Origin: Paenibacillus hemerocallicola
GTDB taxonomy: Bacteria; Bacillota; Bacilli; Paenibacillales; NBRC-103111
DNA length: 64,000 nt
Assembly (NCBI RefSeq): GCF_006265175.1
Contig: NZ_VDCQ01000036.1
Location: 1 to 64,000, forward strand
Direction: 5' to 3'
The position numbers and the translations under genes were made by a program. Below the pieces are notes generated by a model. The model was not told where the DNA came from. It saw nothing but the letters and a program-made list of their open reading frames with translations, and searched no databases. Positions 33,171-42,240 of this stretch are shown here, in pieces (the stretch's first letter is position 1; each line of letters begins with the position of its first letter).

Positions 33171-34103
33171 TTATGTCCGCAGCGTCTGTGCGGCCTTTTT
33201 GCTCGCGGCATTCAGCTTATAGTTGGACAAGGCGACGCCGAGAAGGATGAGCACGCCTCCGGCGATTTGCGCGGGCCGGATCGGATCGCCCAGCACGAAA
33301 TAGGCGACGACGATGGCAACGAAAGGAGGAATATTCATAAACATCGAGCTGGTGGAAGCGCCGACGGCGGAAATGCCCTGATTCCACCAGAAGCCGGCCA
33401 GTCCTTGGCCGAATATGGCGGCAGCGGCCAATATGATCCACATCGTCGCGTGCGCGCTCACGTGCAGATGACCTTGAATGCCTTCCATCACGGCGGCCGG
33501 GGTCATCAGGATCGTCCCGATTACGGTCGCCAATATCGTAATGTCGTAGGAAGCCATGCTTCTCGTCAAACGCCGTATAAACAGCAAGCTGACCGACAAG
33601 GCGAGCATCGCGAGCAGCAAGTAGACGTCGCCGTGGGAGATGCCGAGCGCTTTGCCGCCGAACAGCACGATAAGAGCCACGCCCGCCAGAGCGATAAGCG
33701 AGCCCGCCAATTTGTAGACGGTGATCGATTCGCCGAGGAACAGCCTCGCGAGAAAGATGGTGGCTACGGGAGACAATGCGATGATGAGAGACGCATTCCC
33801 GGCTGTAGAGCCTTGCAGGCCTGTAAAATAAAAGAACTGGTTCAACAGCGTCCCGAAAAATCCGGCGAAGATGAGCAGGGCGATGTCCCGGCCCGTCGGC
33901 CGTTTCATTTTGCCCCCTATAACCCCGACCGTAATCAAAAACAATGAGGTCAGAAGCAGCCGCGAATACGATAAAAAGATAGGGGAAAAATCCCTCAGCA
34001 AATAAGCGCTCGCCACATAGTTGAAGCCCCATAGCAGCGATACGCCGAGCAGGCGGAACAATACGATTCGATCTTTCAATGCCGCAGCCTCCATGATGGT
34101 CAT
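33171..34103 (-). CDS. EamA family (drug/metabolite) transporter
   Basis: 310 aa with ten predicted helices in two EamA repeats. Each half carries the usual features (LLWGFNYVASAYLLRDFSPI early in the first; GLAGFWWNQGISAVGASTSS and GGVLILLGVALSNYKL in the second). Family members export amino acids, nucleobases or other metabolites. ATG 34103 has AGGA at 8 nt. Substrate unknown. Confidence 0.9.
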   Translation of the reverse strand: MTIMEAAALKDRIVLFRLLGVSLLWGFNYVASAYLLRDFSPIFLSYSRLLLTSLFLITVGVIGGKMKRPTGRDIALLIFAGFFGTLLNQFFYFTGLQGSTAGNASLIIALSPVATIFLARLFLGESITVYKLAGSLIALAGVALIVLFGGKALGISHGDVYLLLAMLALSVSLLFIRRLTRSMASYDITILATVIGTILMTPAAVMEGIQGHLHVSAHATMWIILAAAAIFGQGLAGFWWNQGISAVGASTSSMFMNIPPFVAIVVAYFVLGDPIRPAQIAGGVLILLGVALSNYKLNAASKKAAQTLRT

Positions 34104-34223
34104 AGATTAATCCTACCAGTATAAGGCCGGTACATGAAAAACGTCAACGCGGTACGTACCCGATTTTAAGCCGAATTTGTGCGATATCGGTCTGAAAAAC
34201 GTCGTTTAAACGCTATCAAACGG

Positions 34224-35030
34224 TTATTTCATGACCGCAACCATTTGGTATACCGGCCTCTTGTCGCCGGCGAGACGGAATTGTTCCGTCTGCAATTGGG
34301 ACGAGCCGTCCCCGTCCAGGAAAATGCCTTCGACGAGCTTGCGGTCGCCCAACTGCTCCATAATGGCTGAACGGAATTGCTCTGCCGTACAGCGGGTCGG
34401 GGAAACGATCATATACAGCCGGTTATGGCTGTCGTAGACGAGCCCGGTACGCATATGTCCGTTATCGTAGCCAGGCATTTCCTGGGCGATCATCTCGTTC
34501 CGCCAGCCCGCTTTATCGCCGAGACTCATGCTGACGCCGCCTTGCGCCCAATAGTGCCGCTTGTCCGTTACGACAAGCTCGTCCGCTTCCGTCACGATCT
34601 GCACCGAGAAACGGTTGACGTTTTCGTCCCACACGAGCGTTCCGCGCTTCAGGTGGTTGTTGATGCCGGTGTTGTACCAGCCCGAGCCGTAATCGCCCGG
34701 TGCTCCTTTCAAGGGGCGGTCGTTGACGACGGCGATGCTCAGCAGTGAGCCTTCCCAAAAGAAGCCTCCGTTAACGCCGTAATAGGGGGTTTCGGTAACG
34801 TTGGCGTCAATCGTCCGGAGTCGGATACGGTCCGGGGTCGTTTGAATCGCATGCAGCTCGACGCCGTTCGAGCCTATGAATTTGTCATAGCGGTAATGAT
34901 CGGTGATATCGGTTTTGTCCGGTATTACGATCGGGAATACGAGCAGCAGAGCGACCAGGGTTATGGCGGCGGCTATAGCAAATTTCTTTGAAATACGCGG
35001 CGGACGAAGACGTACGACGATTATCCGCAC
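34224..35030 (-). CDS. Phosphodiester glycosidase (NAGPA-domain) family protein
   Basis: 268 aa with one N-terminal membrane helix (AIAAAITLVALLLVFPIVI), so membrane-anchored and facing outward. The NAGPA/DUF2233 hallmarks GVNGGFFW and FLDGDGSSQL are present. Proteins of this family remove or hydrolyse sugar phosphodiesters or act on cell-wall teichoic acid or exopolysaccharide. GTG start after AGGAG. Ends 120 bp before the EamA gene in the same direction. Confidence 0.85.
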   Translation of the reverse strand: MRIIVVRLRPPRISKKFAIAAAITLVALLLVFPIVIPDKTDITDHYRYDKFIGSNGVELHAIQTTPDRIRLRTIDANVTETPYYGVNGGFFWEGSLLSIAVVNDRPLKGAPGDYGSGWYNTGINNHLKRGTLVWDENVNRFSVQIVTEADELVVTDKRHYWAQGGVSMSLGDKAGWRNEMIAQEMPGYDNGHMRTGLVYDSHNRLYMIVSPTRCTAEQFRSAIMEQLGDRKLVEGIFLDGDGSSQLQTEQFRLAGDKRPVYQMVAVMK

Positions 35031-35173
35031 AGTGTCACTCCTCGCAATGGGGATGGGCTTGATAGTATAGTATACTAGTTATTGCCAGAATCATGCAGCA
35101 TAGCGATAATTTTTTGAAAGAATCGTAGGCTTATAGATCCGTTAAAGGGGGCAAGCAGTGGAGTATCATATAA

Positions 35174-35455
35174 TAGAGGAACTATATTCCGTTATTGTCC
35201 AGAATCCCGTTTCACTCTTGAAGATAACGGAACAGGCTTCCGTTATCTGGATGTTTCGGGGTGGAAATGGTCGTGAACAGCTGAAATAACGTAACGGTTT
35301 TCCGTTATTTTGCAATCAGCACAAGTATTCGGATCAATAGCATACTTCTGTTCCGCTATTTGCTGGATTCGCGGTCCCGCAAGGCGTCGGCAAAAGCAGC
35401 CCGCCTTCACCGATCATGCGGTACATGCACTCCTGGACGCCAATTATGCGGCCGC
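35174..35455. repeat. Dispersed intergenic repeat, copy 3
   Basis: Full-length copy, 282 bp. It shares CTTGAAGATAACGGAACAGG with copy 1 and GATCATGCGGTACATGCAC and the terminal GCGGCCGCA segment with copy 2. It fills the 487-bp gap between the glycosidase-like gene and the carboxymuconolactone-decarboxylase-like gene; nothing else is seen in that gap. Confidence 0.8.
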
Positions 35456-35517
35456 AAAAAAAGACGGCCAATAATGGACGCCTTTCTTCGTTCTATGACG
35501 ACGAACCGCCGATGCAC

Positions 35518-35988
35518 TTAACCGGCCGAAACGCTGACCATTTGCCTGGTCGAGACGTTAAGGCGATTCCAGAGATTGGCCGTGGCGATTCCGGCGATAA
35601 TAGTGGCCAGCGCCTGCTCATCATAGTGTCGGGCTGCCTCGCTATAGATCTCGTCCGTCACCGGGTCTATCCGGTCGCTCAGTCGGGTGGCCGCCTCGCT
35701 GAGCGCGAGGACAGCGCGTTCGCCGTCGCTGAAGTGCGGCGTTTCACGCCATGCCGCTACGGCCAGAAGCCGCTCTGCCGTTTCGCCTGCCGCCAAGGCA
35801 TTGCGCGAATGAAGTTCAACGCAGACGCTGTCTCCATTAATCTGGCTTGCCCGAAGATAGGCAAGGAAGAGTGTCCGGCTCGGAACGCCGGTTTTCTCTG
35901 CGGACGCGAACAGGGCTTTGCCCAGTGCTTGCAAGGCTTGGATCGCTTCGGGCACGATCATTGCGGGACTATTCATTCTTGAATGCAT
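35518..35988 (-). CDS. Carboxymuconolactone decarboxylase (AhpD-like) family protein
   Basis: 156 aa, one CMD domain. In AhpD-like relatives the active CxxC lies in a motif such as INGCSYCVDMH; here it reads INGDSVCVELHSR, so the first Cys is Asp and only one Cys remains. The downstream His is retained. ATG 35988 has AAGGAG at 8 nt; the longer frame lacks this. Divergent from the ECF sigma gene and preceded by its own copy of the ECF41-type promoter. CMD-domain proteins are the known partners of ECF41 sigma factors. Confidence 0.9.
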   Translation of the reverse strand: MHSRMNSPAMIVPEAIQALQALGKALFASAEKTGVPSRTLFLAYLRASQINGDSVCVELHSRNALAAGETAERLLAVAAWRETPHFSDGERAVLALSEAATRLSDRIDPVTDEIYSEAARHYDEQALATIIAGIATANLWNRLNVSTRQMVSVSAG

Positions 35989-36045
35989 GGTAAACACTCC
36001 TTCACAGTTCTGATCGGAGCCGATCATCCGGCCCTTCACTACGAT

Positions 36046-36072
36046 GACGGATTGAACCTCAGCAATGTGACA
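36046..36072 (-). promoter_or_regulatory. ECF41-type promoter of CMD gene
   Basis: On the minus strand: TGTCACA (complement of 36066-36072), 16-bp spacer, CGTC (complement of 36046-36049). This equals the ECF41 promoter pattern reported for Bacillus licheniformis. It lies 58 bp upstream of the ATG at 35988. Confidence 0.85.
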
Positions 36073-36115
36073 AGTCTGCGAGAGATGCGGATATATGAAA
36101 CAAGCGCAGTTTTTT

Positions 36116-36142
36116 TGTCACATCGGTTGATTTTGGTTCGTC
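36116..36142 (+). promoter_or_regulatory. ECF41-type autoregulatory promoter of sigma gene
   Basis: TGTCACA (36116-36122), 16-bp spacer, CGTC (36139-36142), 41 bp upstream of the sigma ATG. It is the mirror partner of the promoter at 36046-36072. Confidence 0.85.
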
Positions 36143-36183
36143 AATACTTATAGAGACTAAATTTATACAAAGAAGGAATTCGA

Positions 36184-37053
36184 ATGATAATAATCGAACA
36201 CGAATGGTTGGCGGAGCAATTCGAAGCGCACCGGAAACACCTGCAGGCGGTGGCTTATCGGATGCTTGGATCATTGAGCGAGGCGGAGGATGCGGTACAG
36301 GAGTCTTGGCTGCGTCTCAGCCGTTCGAATACGGGCCCTGTCGAGAACCTGGGAGGCTGGCTGACCACTGTTGTCTCGCGGGTGTGCCTCGATATGCTGC
36401 GGTCTCGAAAATCAAGACGCGAGGAATCGATAGAAGCGCACTTGCCCGAGACGCTCGAGAGCCATGAGGGGATCGACCCCGAACGGGAGGCACTGCTGGC
36501 TGAACATGTCGGACTCGCGCTGCTGGTCGTACTCGGCAATCTGAATCCTGCGGAACGCATCACCTTCGTGCTGCACGATATATTTTCCGTACCCTTCACC
36601 GAGATTGCCCCAATTGTGGGCAAATCGGAGGCCGCATCAAGACAGCTTGCGAGCCGCGCACGCCGCCGGGTGCGGGGGGCGGGGACGGCGCCTGAAGCCG
36701 GGCTTGCCGGTCAAAGAGAGATTGTCGATGCTTTCCTTGCCGCGGCGCGGTCCGGCGATTTCGACACTCTGGTGACGGCGCTCGACCCGGATGTTTTGCT
36801 TCGGGACGATCGCGAGACACAAGACTCCAGAGAGACTCGAGGCGCAATGGCTCTGGCCAAGCAAGTATCGGGACGTGCACAGGCTGCGCAGTCAGCTCTC
36901 GTGAACGGATCGGTAGGAGCCATCGTGGCTCCTCGGGGAAGCTTGCTCTATGTACTTCGATTTACTATGAAGCAAGGGAAGATCGTCGAGATCGACTTGA
37001 TCTCCGACCGCGAACGCATAGGTCGGCTCGATCTCGCGGTTTTGGACGGTTGA
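36184..37053 (+). CDS. ECF41-type RNA polymerase sigma factor (SigJ-like)
   Basis: 289 aa. Sigma-2 region at about 12-75 (AYRMLGSLSEAEDAVQESWL), linker with HLPET (86-90) corresponding to the WLPEP motif of the ECF41 group, sigma-4 at about 105-165 (LNPAERITFVLHDIF, FTEIAPIVGKSEAASRQL), and a SnoaL-like C-terminal domain (about 175-289) that replaces a separate anti-sigma factor. ATG after AAGGAA. Two divergent promoters with the ECF41 signature support autoregulation and control of the CMD gene. The inducing signal is unknown. Confidence 0.92.
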   Translation: MIIIEHEWLAEQFEAHRKHLQAVAYRMLGSLSEAEDAVQESWLRLSRSNTGPVENLGGWLTTVVSRVCLDMLRSRKSRREESIEAHLPETLESHEGIDPEREALLAEHVGLALLVVLGNLNPAERITFVLHDIFSVPFTEIAPIVGKSEAASRQLASRARRRVRGAGTAPEAGLAGQREIVDAFLAAARSGDFDTLVTALDPDVLLRDDRETQDSRETRGAMALAKQVSGRAQAAQSALVNGSVGAIVAPRGSLLYVLRFTMKQGKIVEIDLISDRERIGRLDLAVLDG

Positions 37054-37173
37054 CCCCGCAGGGAGATAGGAACATATCCTTTTCCATACAAATACCGATT
37101 TAACTTCACTCTCCATATGATTTATAATAAGATCGGGACTTTTCGTTCATTCTAATAGAAAGGGTCATCGATC

Positions 37174-38094
37174 ATGGACAAGCTTAAGCTGTGGATGAAA
37201 GCGTCCCGGTTTCGCGTATTGCCGGTGATGGTCGTTCCGGTCGTACTGGGCGGCTTGGGCGCGTATGCATGGGACGGCGCGTTTCGTCCGGTTTTATTTC
37301 TTATCACGCTGCTGGGAGCGGCTTGCGTCCATTTGTTTTCCAATATGATCAACGATTTGTGGGATTTCCGAAATGGCGTCGATATTGCCGCGAAAGAAAC
37401 GGCGGCGGCCATTTCCACGAATTCCGGCTTTTTGGCGAACGGGGTCATGTCGGAGAAGAAATTCGGAATGGTGACGTGGGCGTTTTTCTTTATTGCGCTA
37501 CTATGCGGAATTGCGGTCAGCTTATATAGCGGATGGTGGCCTCTCGTTATCGGCGGTCTCGGCGGCTTGATCGCCTATTTCTATGTCGCTCCTCCGCTGA
37601 AATTCGGTTATCGGGGAAAAGGCTACAGCGAAATCGCGATCGTGCTCTCATTCGGCATTTTACCCGTAATGGGTACTTATTATGTGCAGGTCGAACAGTT
37701 CGGCTACCGTCCGCTGATGCTGTCGCTTCCGGTCGGATTGCTGACGACTCTGATTTTGTTCAATCATCATTTCCTGCATTGGAAAGCCGACCGTCAATCG
37801 GGCAAGCGCACGCTCGTCGTCGTATGGGGGGAGAAAAAAGCGTTGGCGTTCTCGCGCCTGTTGGCGGTACTGGCGTACGTGTCCCTGATCGCTTGCGCCG
37901 CGCTGCGGGTGCTGCCTTGGTATGCGTTGCTTGCGGCGTTCACGGCTATTCCGCTGTTCCGCGTATACGGCAATTTGAAGGACGAGAACGATTCGCGGGC
38001 TTACTTGCCTTTAATGGGCGCTTCCCTGCAAGCTTCGATCCGCTGCGGCGGACTGATGGCGCTCGCCCTGCTGCTGCAAGGGTTGCTGCACTAA
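37174..38094 (+). CDS. menA: UbiA family prenyltransferase, MenA-like
   Basis: 306 aa, about eight or nine membrane helices. The first prenyl-diphosphate motif is NDLWDFRNGVD (NDxxDxxxD). The second region reads HFLHWKADRQSGKRTLVVVWG, matching MenA rather than UbiA. MenA joins a polyprenyl chain to 1,4-dihydroxy-2-naphthoate, making demethylmenaquinone in the membrane. ATG follows AAAGG. No other menaquinone gene is nearby, so the symbol rests on family resemblance. Confidence 0.82.
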   Translation: MDKLKLWMKASRFRVLPVMVVPVVLGGLGAYAWDGAFRPVLFLITLLGAACVHLFSNMINDLWDFRNGVDIAAKETAAAISTNSGFLANGVMSEKKFGMVTWAFFFIALLCGIAVSLYSGWWPLVIGGLGGLIAYFYVAPPLKFGYRGKGYSEIAIVLSFGILPVMGTYYVQVEQFGYRPLMLSLPVGLLTTLILFNHHFLHWKADRQSGKRTLVVVWGEKKALAFSRLLAVLAYVSLIACAALRVLPWYALLAAFTAIPLFRVYGNLKDENDSRAYLPLMGASLQASIRCGGLMALALLLQGLLH

Positions 38095-38121
38095 ACTATT
38101 CCGACCGAAGAGGTGGCTGAC

Positions 38122-38850
38122 ATGGAAATGCAAAAAACGTTCGGAGACTTCCATACGATATTGTCCGAAGGAGAAGTTTGGAAAATTGGCGGCTTTCCGC
38201 TGCAGGACGGAACGTTCTGGTCCTATCGCGAGCCCGACGCGGTAGTCATCGTCCGCAACGGCATGCTGTATGTCAGAGCTCCGCTCAGCCGGAAGCATGA
38301 CAAAGTCCAAATATTGGACAACGCGAAGCATATGTACTACTCGGTAGAGCAAGTAGAGGTGCCGGAGACGGGAGAAGTCAGCTTCGAGCTGCAAATCCGC
38401 GCCCGCACGCAAAATACGGCGCCCGGCGATTTGTACGACGGCTATGTTTCGCTCAACCTGCTCGATTTCTCCACGGGCGCCGCGCTCGATTTCTTCGCTG
38501 GCAACGACAAGTATGCCAGCGTTTATGCGGTGCTGCCTTTCCCGGGGGTGCAGGTTCCGCCTTCGGACAAAACGCGTTATTTTTGCATTTTTAAAGAAGA
38601 GACGAACTTCAACGCCCGGGAATTCAACACATACAACATTACGTATAACCGGGGCGAGGACGAAGTCGTATTTTTCGTAAACGGGGAAGAGGTTCGTCGG
38701 GAGCGCAATGTGCCGATCAAATTCAACCGGTTCACGATCGCTCTCGGCATTATGACGGAGAAAGATTTGACGCCGGAAGGAAGCGTATCGGTTCACGGGC
38801 AAACCGTCATTGCCGAATATTCTCCGGTTATGGTAACGATCAAGGAGTAG
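38122..38850 (+). CDS. DUF6081-like protein
   Basis: 242 aa, soluble, beta-rich. Segments such as FWSYREPDAVVIVRNGMLYV, GDLYDGYVSLNLLDF and EDEVVFFVNGEEV suggest a concanavalin-like jelly-roll fold similar to proteins annotated DUF6081. No signal peptide and no catalytic motif recognised. ATG 38122 has AGAGG at 8 nt; GTG 38113 overlaps it. Starts 28 bp after menA and shares its terminator, so they may be co-transcribed without a functional link. Confidence 0.7.
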   Translation: MEMQKTFGDFHTILSEGEVWKIGGFPLQDGTFWSYREPDAVVIVRNGMLYVRAPLSRKHDKVQILDNAKHMYYSVEQVEVPETGEVSFELQIRARTQNTAPGDLYDGYVSLNLLDFSTGAALDFFAGNDKYASVYAVLPFPGVQVPPSDKTRYFCIFKEETNFNAREFNTYNITYNRGEDEVVFFVNGEEVRRERNVPIKFNRFTIALGIMTEKDLTPEGSVSVHGQTVIAEYSPVMVTIKE

Positions 38851-38900
38851 CGTCGGCTTATTGTATCGTTAGACAGCTTGCTTATAATTTCAACGGAACC

Positions 38901-38932
38901 GCTGAGGCAGCCCTTGCCTTGGCGTTTTTTTT
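38901..38932 (+). terminator. Terminator after DUF6081-like gene
   Basis: Hairpin with AGGCA pairing TGCCT inside GC closing pairs, then eight T. The remainder of 38851-39162 shows no gene. Confidence 0.75.
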
Positions 38933-39162
38933 GCCCGCAGATCAATATTTCCTCGATGTATAAAACTATGAAGAGGATTCCGACGCTTGATAAAAGGGTT
39001 CTCGCCAAAACGGCGGGGGAAGCGGCCTTGTCCGGTTGGAGACGACAATACTGAACTTCCGCGAGGCTCCTACCAATACCCCCTTTTCCCGTAACGGATC
39101 GTTCGAATAGTTATGCTATGACGCAGATATAGAACCGCGGTCCGGACAAGGGGAGAATACAA

Positions 39163-41310
39163 TTGAACAAAATGATGAAGACCGTTGCTAGCGGCACCCG
39201 CGCCAGCAGCGGGCAGGCAAAGAAAAAGCGGAGGCAGCCGCCGCGTCTCCGCACGTATTGGCGGCTCTTGCTGAGCGTTGCCCTATTGGCCGTGATTCTC
39301 TCGGTCGCCGCTATCGCGCTATGGATTCGTTCCCTCGATATCGGGAAGCTGGCGGACCCGCCGCTGGCGCCGACACAGCTGATGGACCGGAACGGCAAGG
39401 CGGCATCGGAGGTGTCCTCTTCCAAAATCGTCCCCGTCAAGCTGGAGCAAATCCCGCTTCATCTGCGCCAAGCCATTGTCGCGGTGGAGGACAGGCGCTA
39501 TTACGAGCATTCGGGAGTGGACGGCCTCGGCATCGCGCGCGCCTTGTTCCGCAACTTGAAGCAAGGTGGGGTGGCGGAAGGCGGCAGTACGATCACGCAG
39601 CAGCTTGCCAAGAACATGTTTTTGACACATGAGCAGACTCTATCGCGCAAGCTGACTGAAGCGGCCTATGCGTACAAAATCGAGCAGACCTACGACAAAG
39701 ACCGCATCCTGGAAACGTATTTGAATCAGATTTATTTCGGCGAAGGCCAATGGGGCATCCAACAAGCGGCCAAAACGTATTTCGGCAAAGACGTCGAGAA
39801 GCTTACGCTCGGCGAAAGCGCGATGCTCGCCGCCTTGCCGAAAGCGCCAAGCCATTATTCGCCGTACAAAAATATGGAAAAAGCGCTCGATAGGCGCAAT
39901 CTCGTGCTCGGTCTCATGCTCGAGGAAGGCTATATTACCGACGCCGAATATCGCGGAGCGGTCGTGGAGCCGATCGTGGTGAGCGATGGCGGCAATGAGT
40001 CGCTGCGTGGCCAGTACGCTTATTACCTCGATCAGGTGATAGAGGAGGCAATCGAACGTTACGGCTTTACGGAGCGCCAGCTGTTGGGCGGGGGATTGCG
40101 CATATTCACGGAGCTGGATCCGACCGTTCAATCTTCTATGGAAGCGGCGTACGGCAACGACGCCCTGTTTCCGGCGAGTGCTCCGGATCAGCTGATGCAG
40201 AGCGGCGCCGTCATTCTAGATCCGTATACGGGCGGAGTGCGGGGCATAGTCGGGGGCAGGGGAAAGCACGTATACCGCGGCTTTAACCATGCGACCGATC
40301 TGAAGCGGCAGCCTGGATCCTCGTTCAAGCCGCTTATCGTATACGCGCCTGCGATCGAGAAAGGCTACGGTCCGACGTCCAGACTGTATGATGGCCCCCT
40401 GAACATTAACGGCTACAAGCCGACGGATTGGGACAAAAGAACGCGTGGCGAGGTGTCGCTGAAGGAAGCGGTCATCCGTTCGTGGAATATTCCCGCCGTC
40501 TGGCTGCTGAACGAGATCGGGCTGCAAACGGGCAAAGTGTTCGTCCAGAAGCTGGGCATTCCGCTCGCCAAAGGGGATGACAATCTGGCTCTGGCGCTCG
40601 GCGGGATGGAGGAAGGCGTTTCCCCGCTGCAAATGGCCCAAGCGTACGGTATGTTTCCGAACCTTGGCGTTATGATGCCGGCGCATACGATCGTCAAAAT
40701 TACGGCAGCCGACGGTCGCGTTTTGGCCGAAGCGAAACCGGAGCCCGTGACGGTCATGTCGCCGACCGGAGCGTACGCGATGACCGGCCTGCTGCAGGAC
40801 GTCATAAGGGAAGGAACCGGGGGGAATGCCGCCATGAGCCGTCCGGTGGCCGGCAAGACGGGAACGACCCAACTGCCGGCAACGAAGGAATTCGAAGGTA
40901 TCGGCGACGGCTCCAAGGACGCGTGGTTCGTCGGCTATACGCCGGAGCTGGTCGGGGCTGTATGGATCGGATATGACCAGACGGACCGCAACCACTATTT
41001 GTCCACTTCGGGCGGTTACAACCCGGCGCTGGTGTTCAAAGAAATGATGAGTACGGCGCTCCGGGACGTTCCGGCCGTTTCGTTCAAGCAGCCGCCTCAA
41101 GTCGGCAAGAGCGACACCATCATCGCTCCCGGCAAAGGTAAAGGCGACGACAAAAAGGAACCTCCCGGGCAAGCGAAGAAAAACAACGACAAAGAAGAGG
41201 AGAAGCGCAAGGAGGAGAAGAAAAAGGAGCAGGAGCGGGAGAAGAAAGAAAAAGAGAAAGAGAAAGAAAAATCGAAAGGCCGCCATAATAACGATGACGG
41301 TGATGATTGA
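39163..41310 (+). CDS. Class A penicillin-binding protein (PBP1A-type)
   Basis: 715-aa bifunctional peptidoglycan synthase. A short basic cytoplasmic tail and one membrane helix (about 33-56) precede the glycosyltransferase domain with EDRRYYEH (catalytic Glu109) and GGSTITQQLAKN. The transpeptidase domain has all three boxes: Ser386-x-x-Lys389 (GSSFK), SWN at 440-442 and KTG at 565-567. The last 55 residues are an extreme Lys/Glu-rich tail ending HNNDDGDD, exposed outside the membrane. TTG start after GGGGAG. Monocistronic with its own terminator. Confidence 0.95.
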   Translation: MNKMMKTVASGTRASSGQAKKKRRQPPRLRTYWRLLLSVALLAVILSVAAIALWIRSLDIGKLADPPLAPTQLMDRNGKAASEVSSSKIVPVKLEQIPLHLRQAIVAVEDRRYYEHSGVDGLGIARALFRNLKQGGVAEGGSTITQQLAKNMFLTHEQTLSRKLTEAAYAYKIEQTYDKDRILETYLNQIYFGEGQWGIQQAAKTYFGKDVEKLTLGESAMLAALPKAPSHYSPYKNMEKALDRRNLVLGLMLEEGYITDAEYRGAVVEPIVVSDGGNESLRGQYAYYLDQVIEEAIERYGFTERQLLGGGLRIFTELDPTVQSSMEAAYGNDALFPASAPDQLMQSGAVILDPYTGGVRGIVGGRGKHVYRGFNHATDLKRQPGSSFKPLIVYAPAIEKGYGPTSRLYDGPLNINGYKPTDWDKRTRGEVSLKEAVIRSWNIPAVWLLNEIGLQTGKVFVQKLGIPLAKGDDNLALALGGMEEGVSPLQMAQAYGMFPNLGVMMPAHTIVKITAADGRVLAEAKPEPVTVMSPTGAYAMTGLLQDVIREGTGGNAAMSRPVAGKTGTTQLPATKEFEGIGDGSKDAWFVGYTPELVGAVWIGYDQTDRNHYLSTSGGYNPALVFKEMMSTALRDVPAVSFKQPPQVGKSDTIIAPGKGKGDDKKEPPGQAKKNNDKEEEKRKEEKKKEQEREKKEKEKEKEKSKGRHNNDDGDD

Positions 41311-41336
41311 CCGCTTCATGTGAAAACGATGGAACT

Positions 41337-41377
41337 AAAAACGCTCCTCCGGCAGCTATGCCCGGGGGAGCGTTTTC
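41337..41377. terminator. Bidirectional terminator between PBP and HNH genes
   Basis: AAAACGCTCC pairs with GGAGCGTTTT, extended inward by CCGG/CCGGG, with T- and A-runs on both sides. Confidence 0.85.
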
Positions 41378-41465
41378 GTTGAGCGGATCGTTTGCCTTGG
41401 CGTTTCTCACTTTGTAGACTTTCCCAACAGAGCTGCCGATAATCTTTGCATGGACAATAGCCTAT

Positions 41466-42176
41466 TCAGTCCTCGTCGAAATCCTCCATGAATTCGTCCA
41501 GACTGCGCGCCGCCTTGCTCTGGTTGCATAGGTTGCAGGCGCATACGCAATTGGCCGGCGTCGTATGGCCGCCCTTGGCGCGTGGCAGCAAATGATCGAT
41601 CGTATCGCCGTATTCGCCGCAAAAGTGGCACGTATGCCGGTCGCGCATCAAAATATACCGGCGAAACGTTTTATTGTTGTATATGCGGCGGATCGTGTGG
41701 CGGTTGACGACGACCGCCGCGTGTTCGCGAACGAGCGTAACCGCCGTCTCCAAATCGGTTTCCTGATGCCAGCGGCGCCCTTTGTCCGTCCTTCCGCGCA
41801 TCCGGACGATGCCTTGGCGGGTCGGCCTCAATATCGAAGCGTCGGGGCCCTCGGGTCTGGGCGGAAGCTCGGGCAGCGGCCGTTTGACTCGCCGCTTCGG
41901 GACTTCGGCCAGCTCCGTCGGCGACGATGCTTCCGGGGAAGGCGGGAGCGGAGCCGTCTCGCCTTCCTCCCCGACGATCGACCGCTCCGCCTCCTTTTTG
42001 CGGTTGCGGCAATCGCGGCACGCCCCGCGTCGCGACGATTTGCCCGACCTTTTGCCCGTTCGCCGCAAAAACTCGGTTACCGGCTTCGATTGCCCGCAAT
42101 GCGCGCAAAGCTTCGTATCGGGGTCTTTTTTATTTTCTGTCGGACTATTTTGTTCCATAACCGGTTCCGGGCCCAT
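41466..42176 (-). CDS. HNH endonuclease family protein with zinc ribbon
   Basis: 236 aa. An N-terminal C4 zinc motif (CAHC at 24-27 and CRDC at 53-56) precedes a Pro/Glu-rich linker. The C-terminal HNH core reads CHFCGEYGDTIDHLLPRAKG then NCVCACNLCNQSKAAR, with the two CxxC zinc knuckles and the catalytic DH. Such stand-alone HNH proteins occur in chromosomes, phages and restriction systems; no phage or methylase gene lies nearby. Start ATG 42176 chosen for GAGGTG at 7 nt. It follows the PAS/HD-GYP gene in the same direction by 64 bp. Confidence 0.85.
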   Translation of the reverse strand: MGPEPVMEQNSPTENKKDPDTKLCAHCGQSKPVTEFLRRTGKRSGKSSRRGACRDCRNRKKEAERSIVGEEGETAPLPPSPEASSPTELAEVPKRRVKRPLPELPPRPEGPDASILRPTRQGIVRMRGRTDKGRRWHQETDLETAVTLVREHAAVVVNRHTIRRIYNNKTFRRYILMRDRHTCHFCGEYGDTIDHLLPRAKGGHTTPANCVCACNLCNQSKAARSLDEFMEDFDED

Positions 42177-42240
42177 CCATATACACCTCAAGTATAGTTT
42201 GCATCATCCGAGCGCCGGAGTATACGGCTAGTATCGTCAG

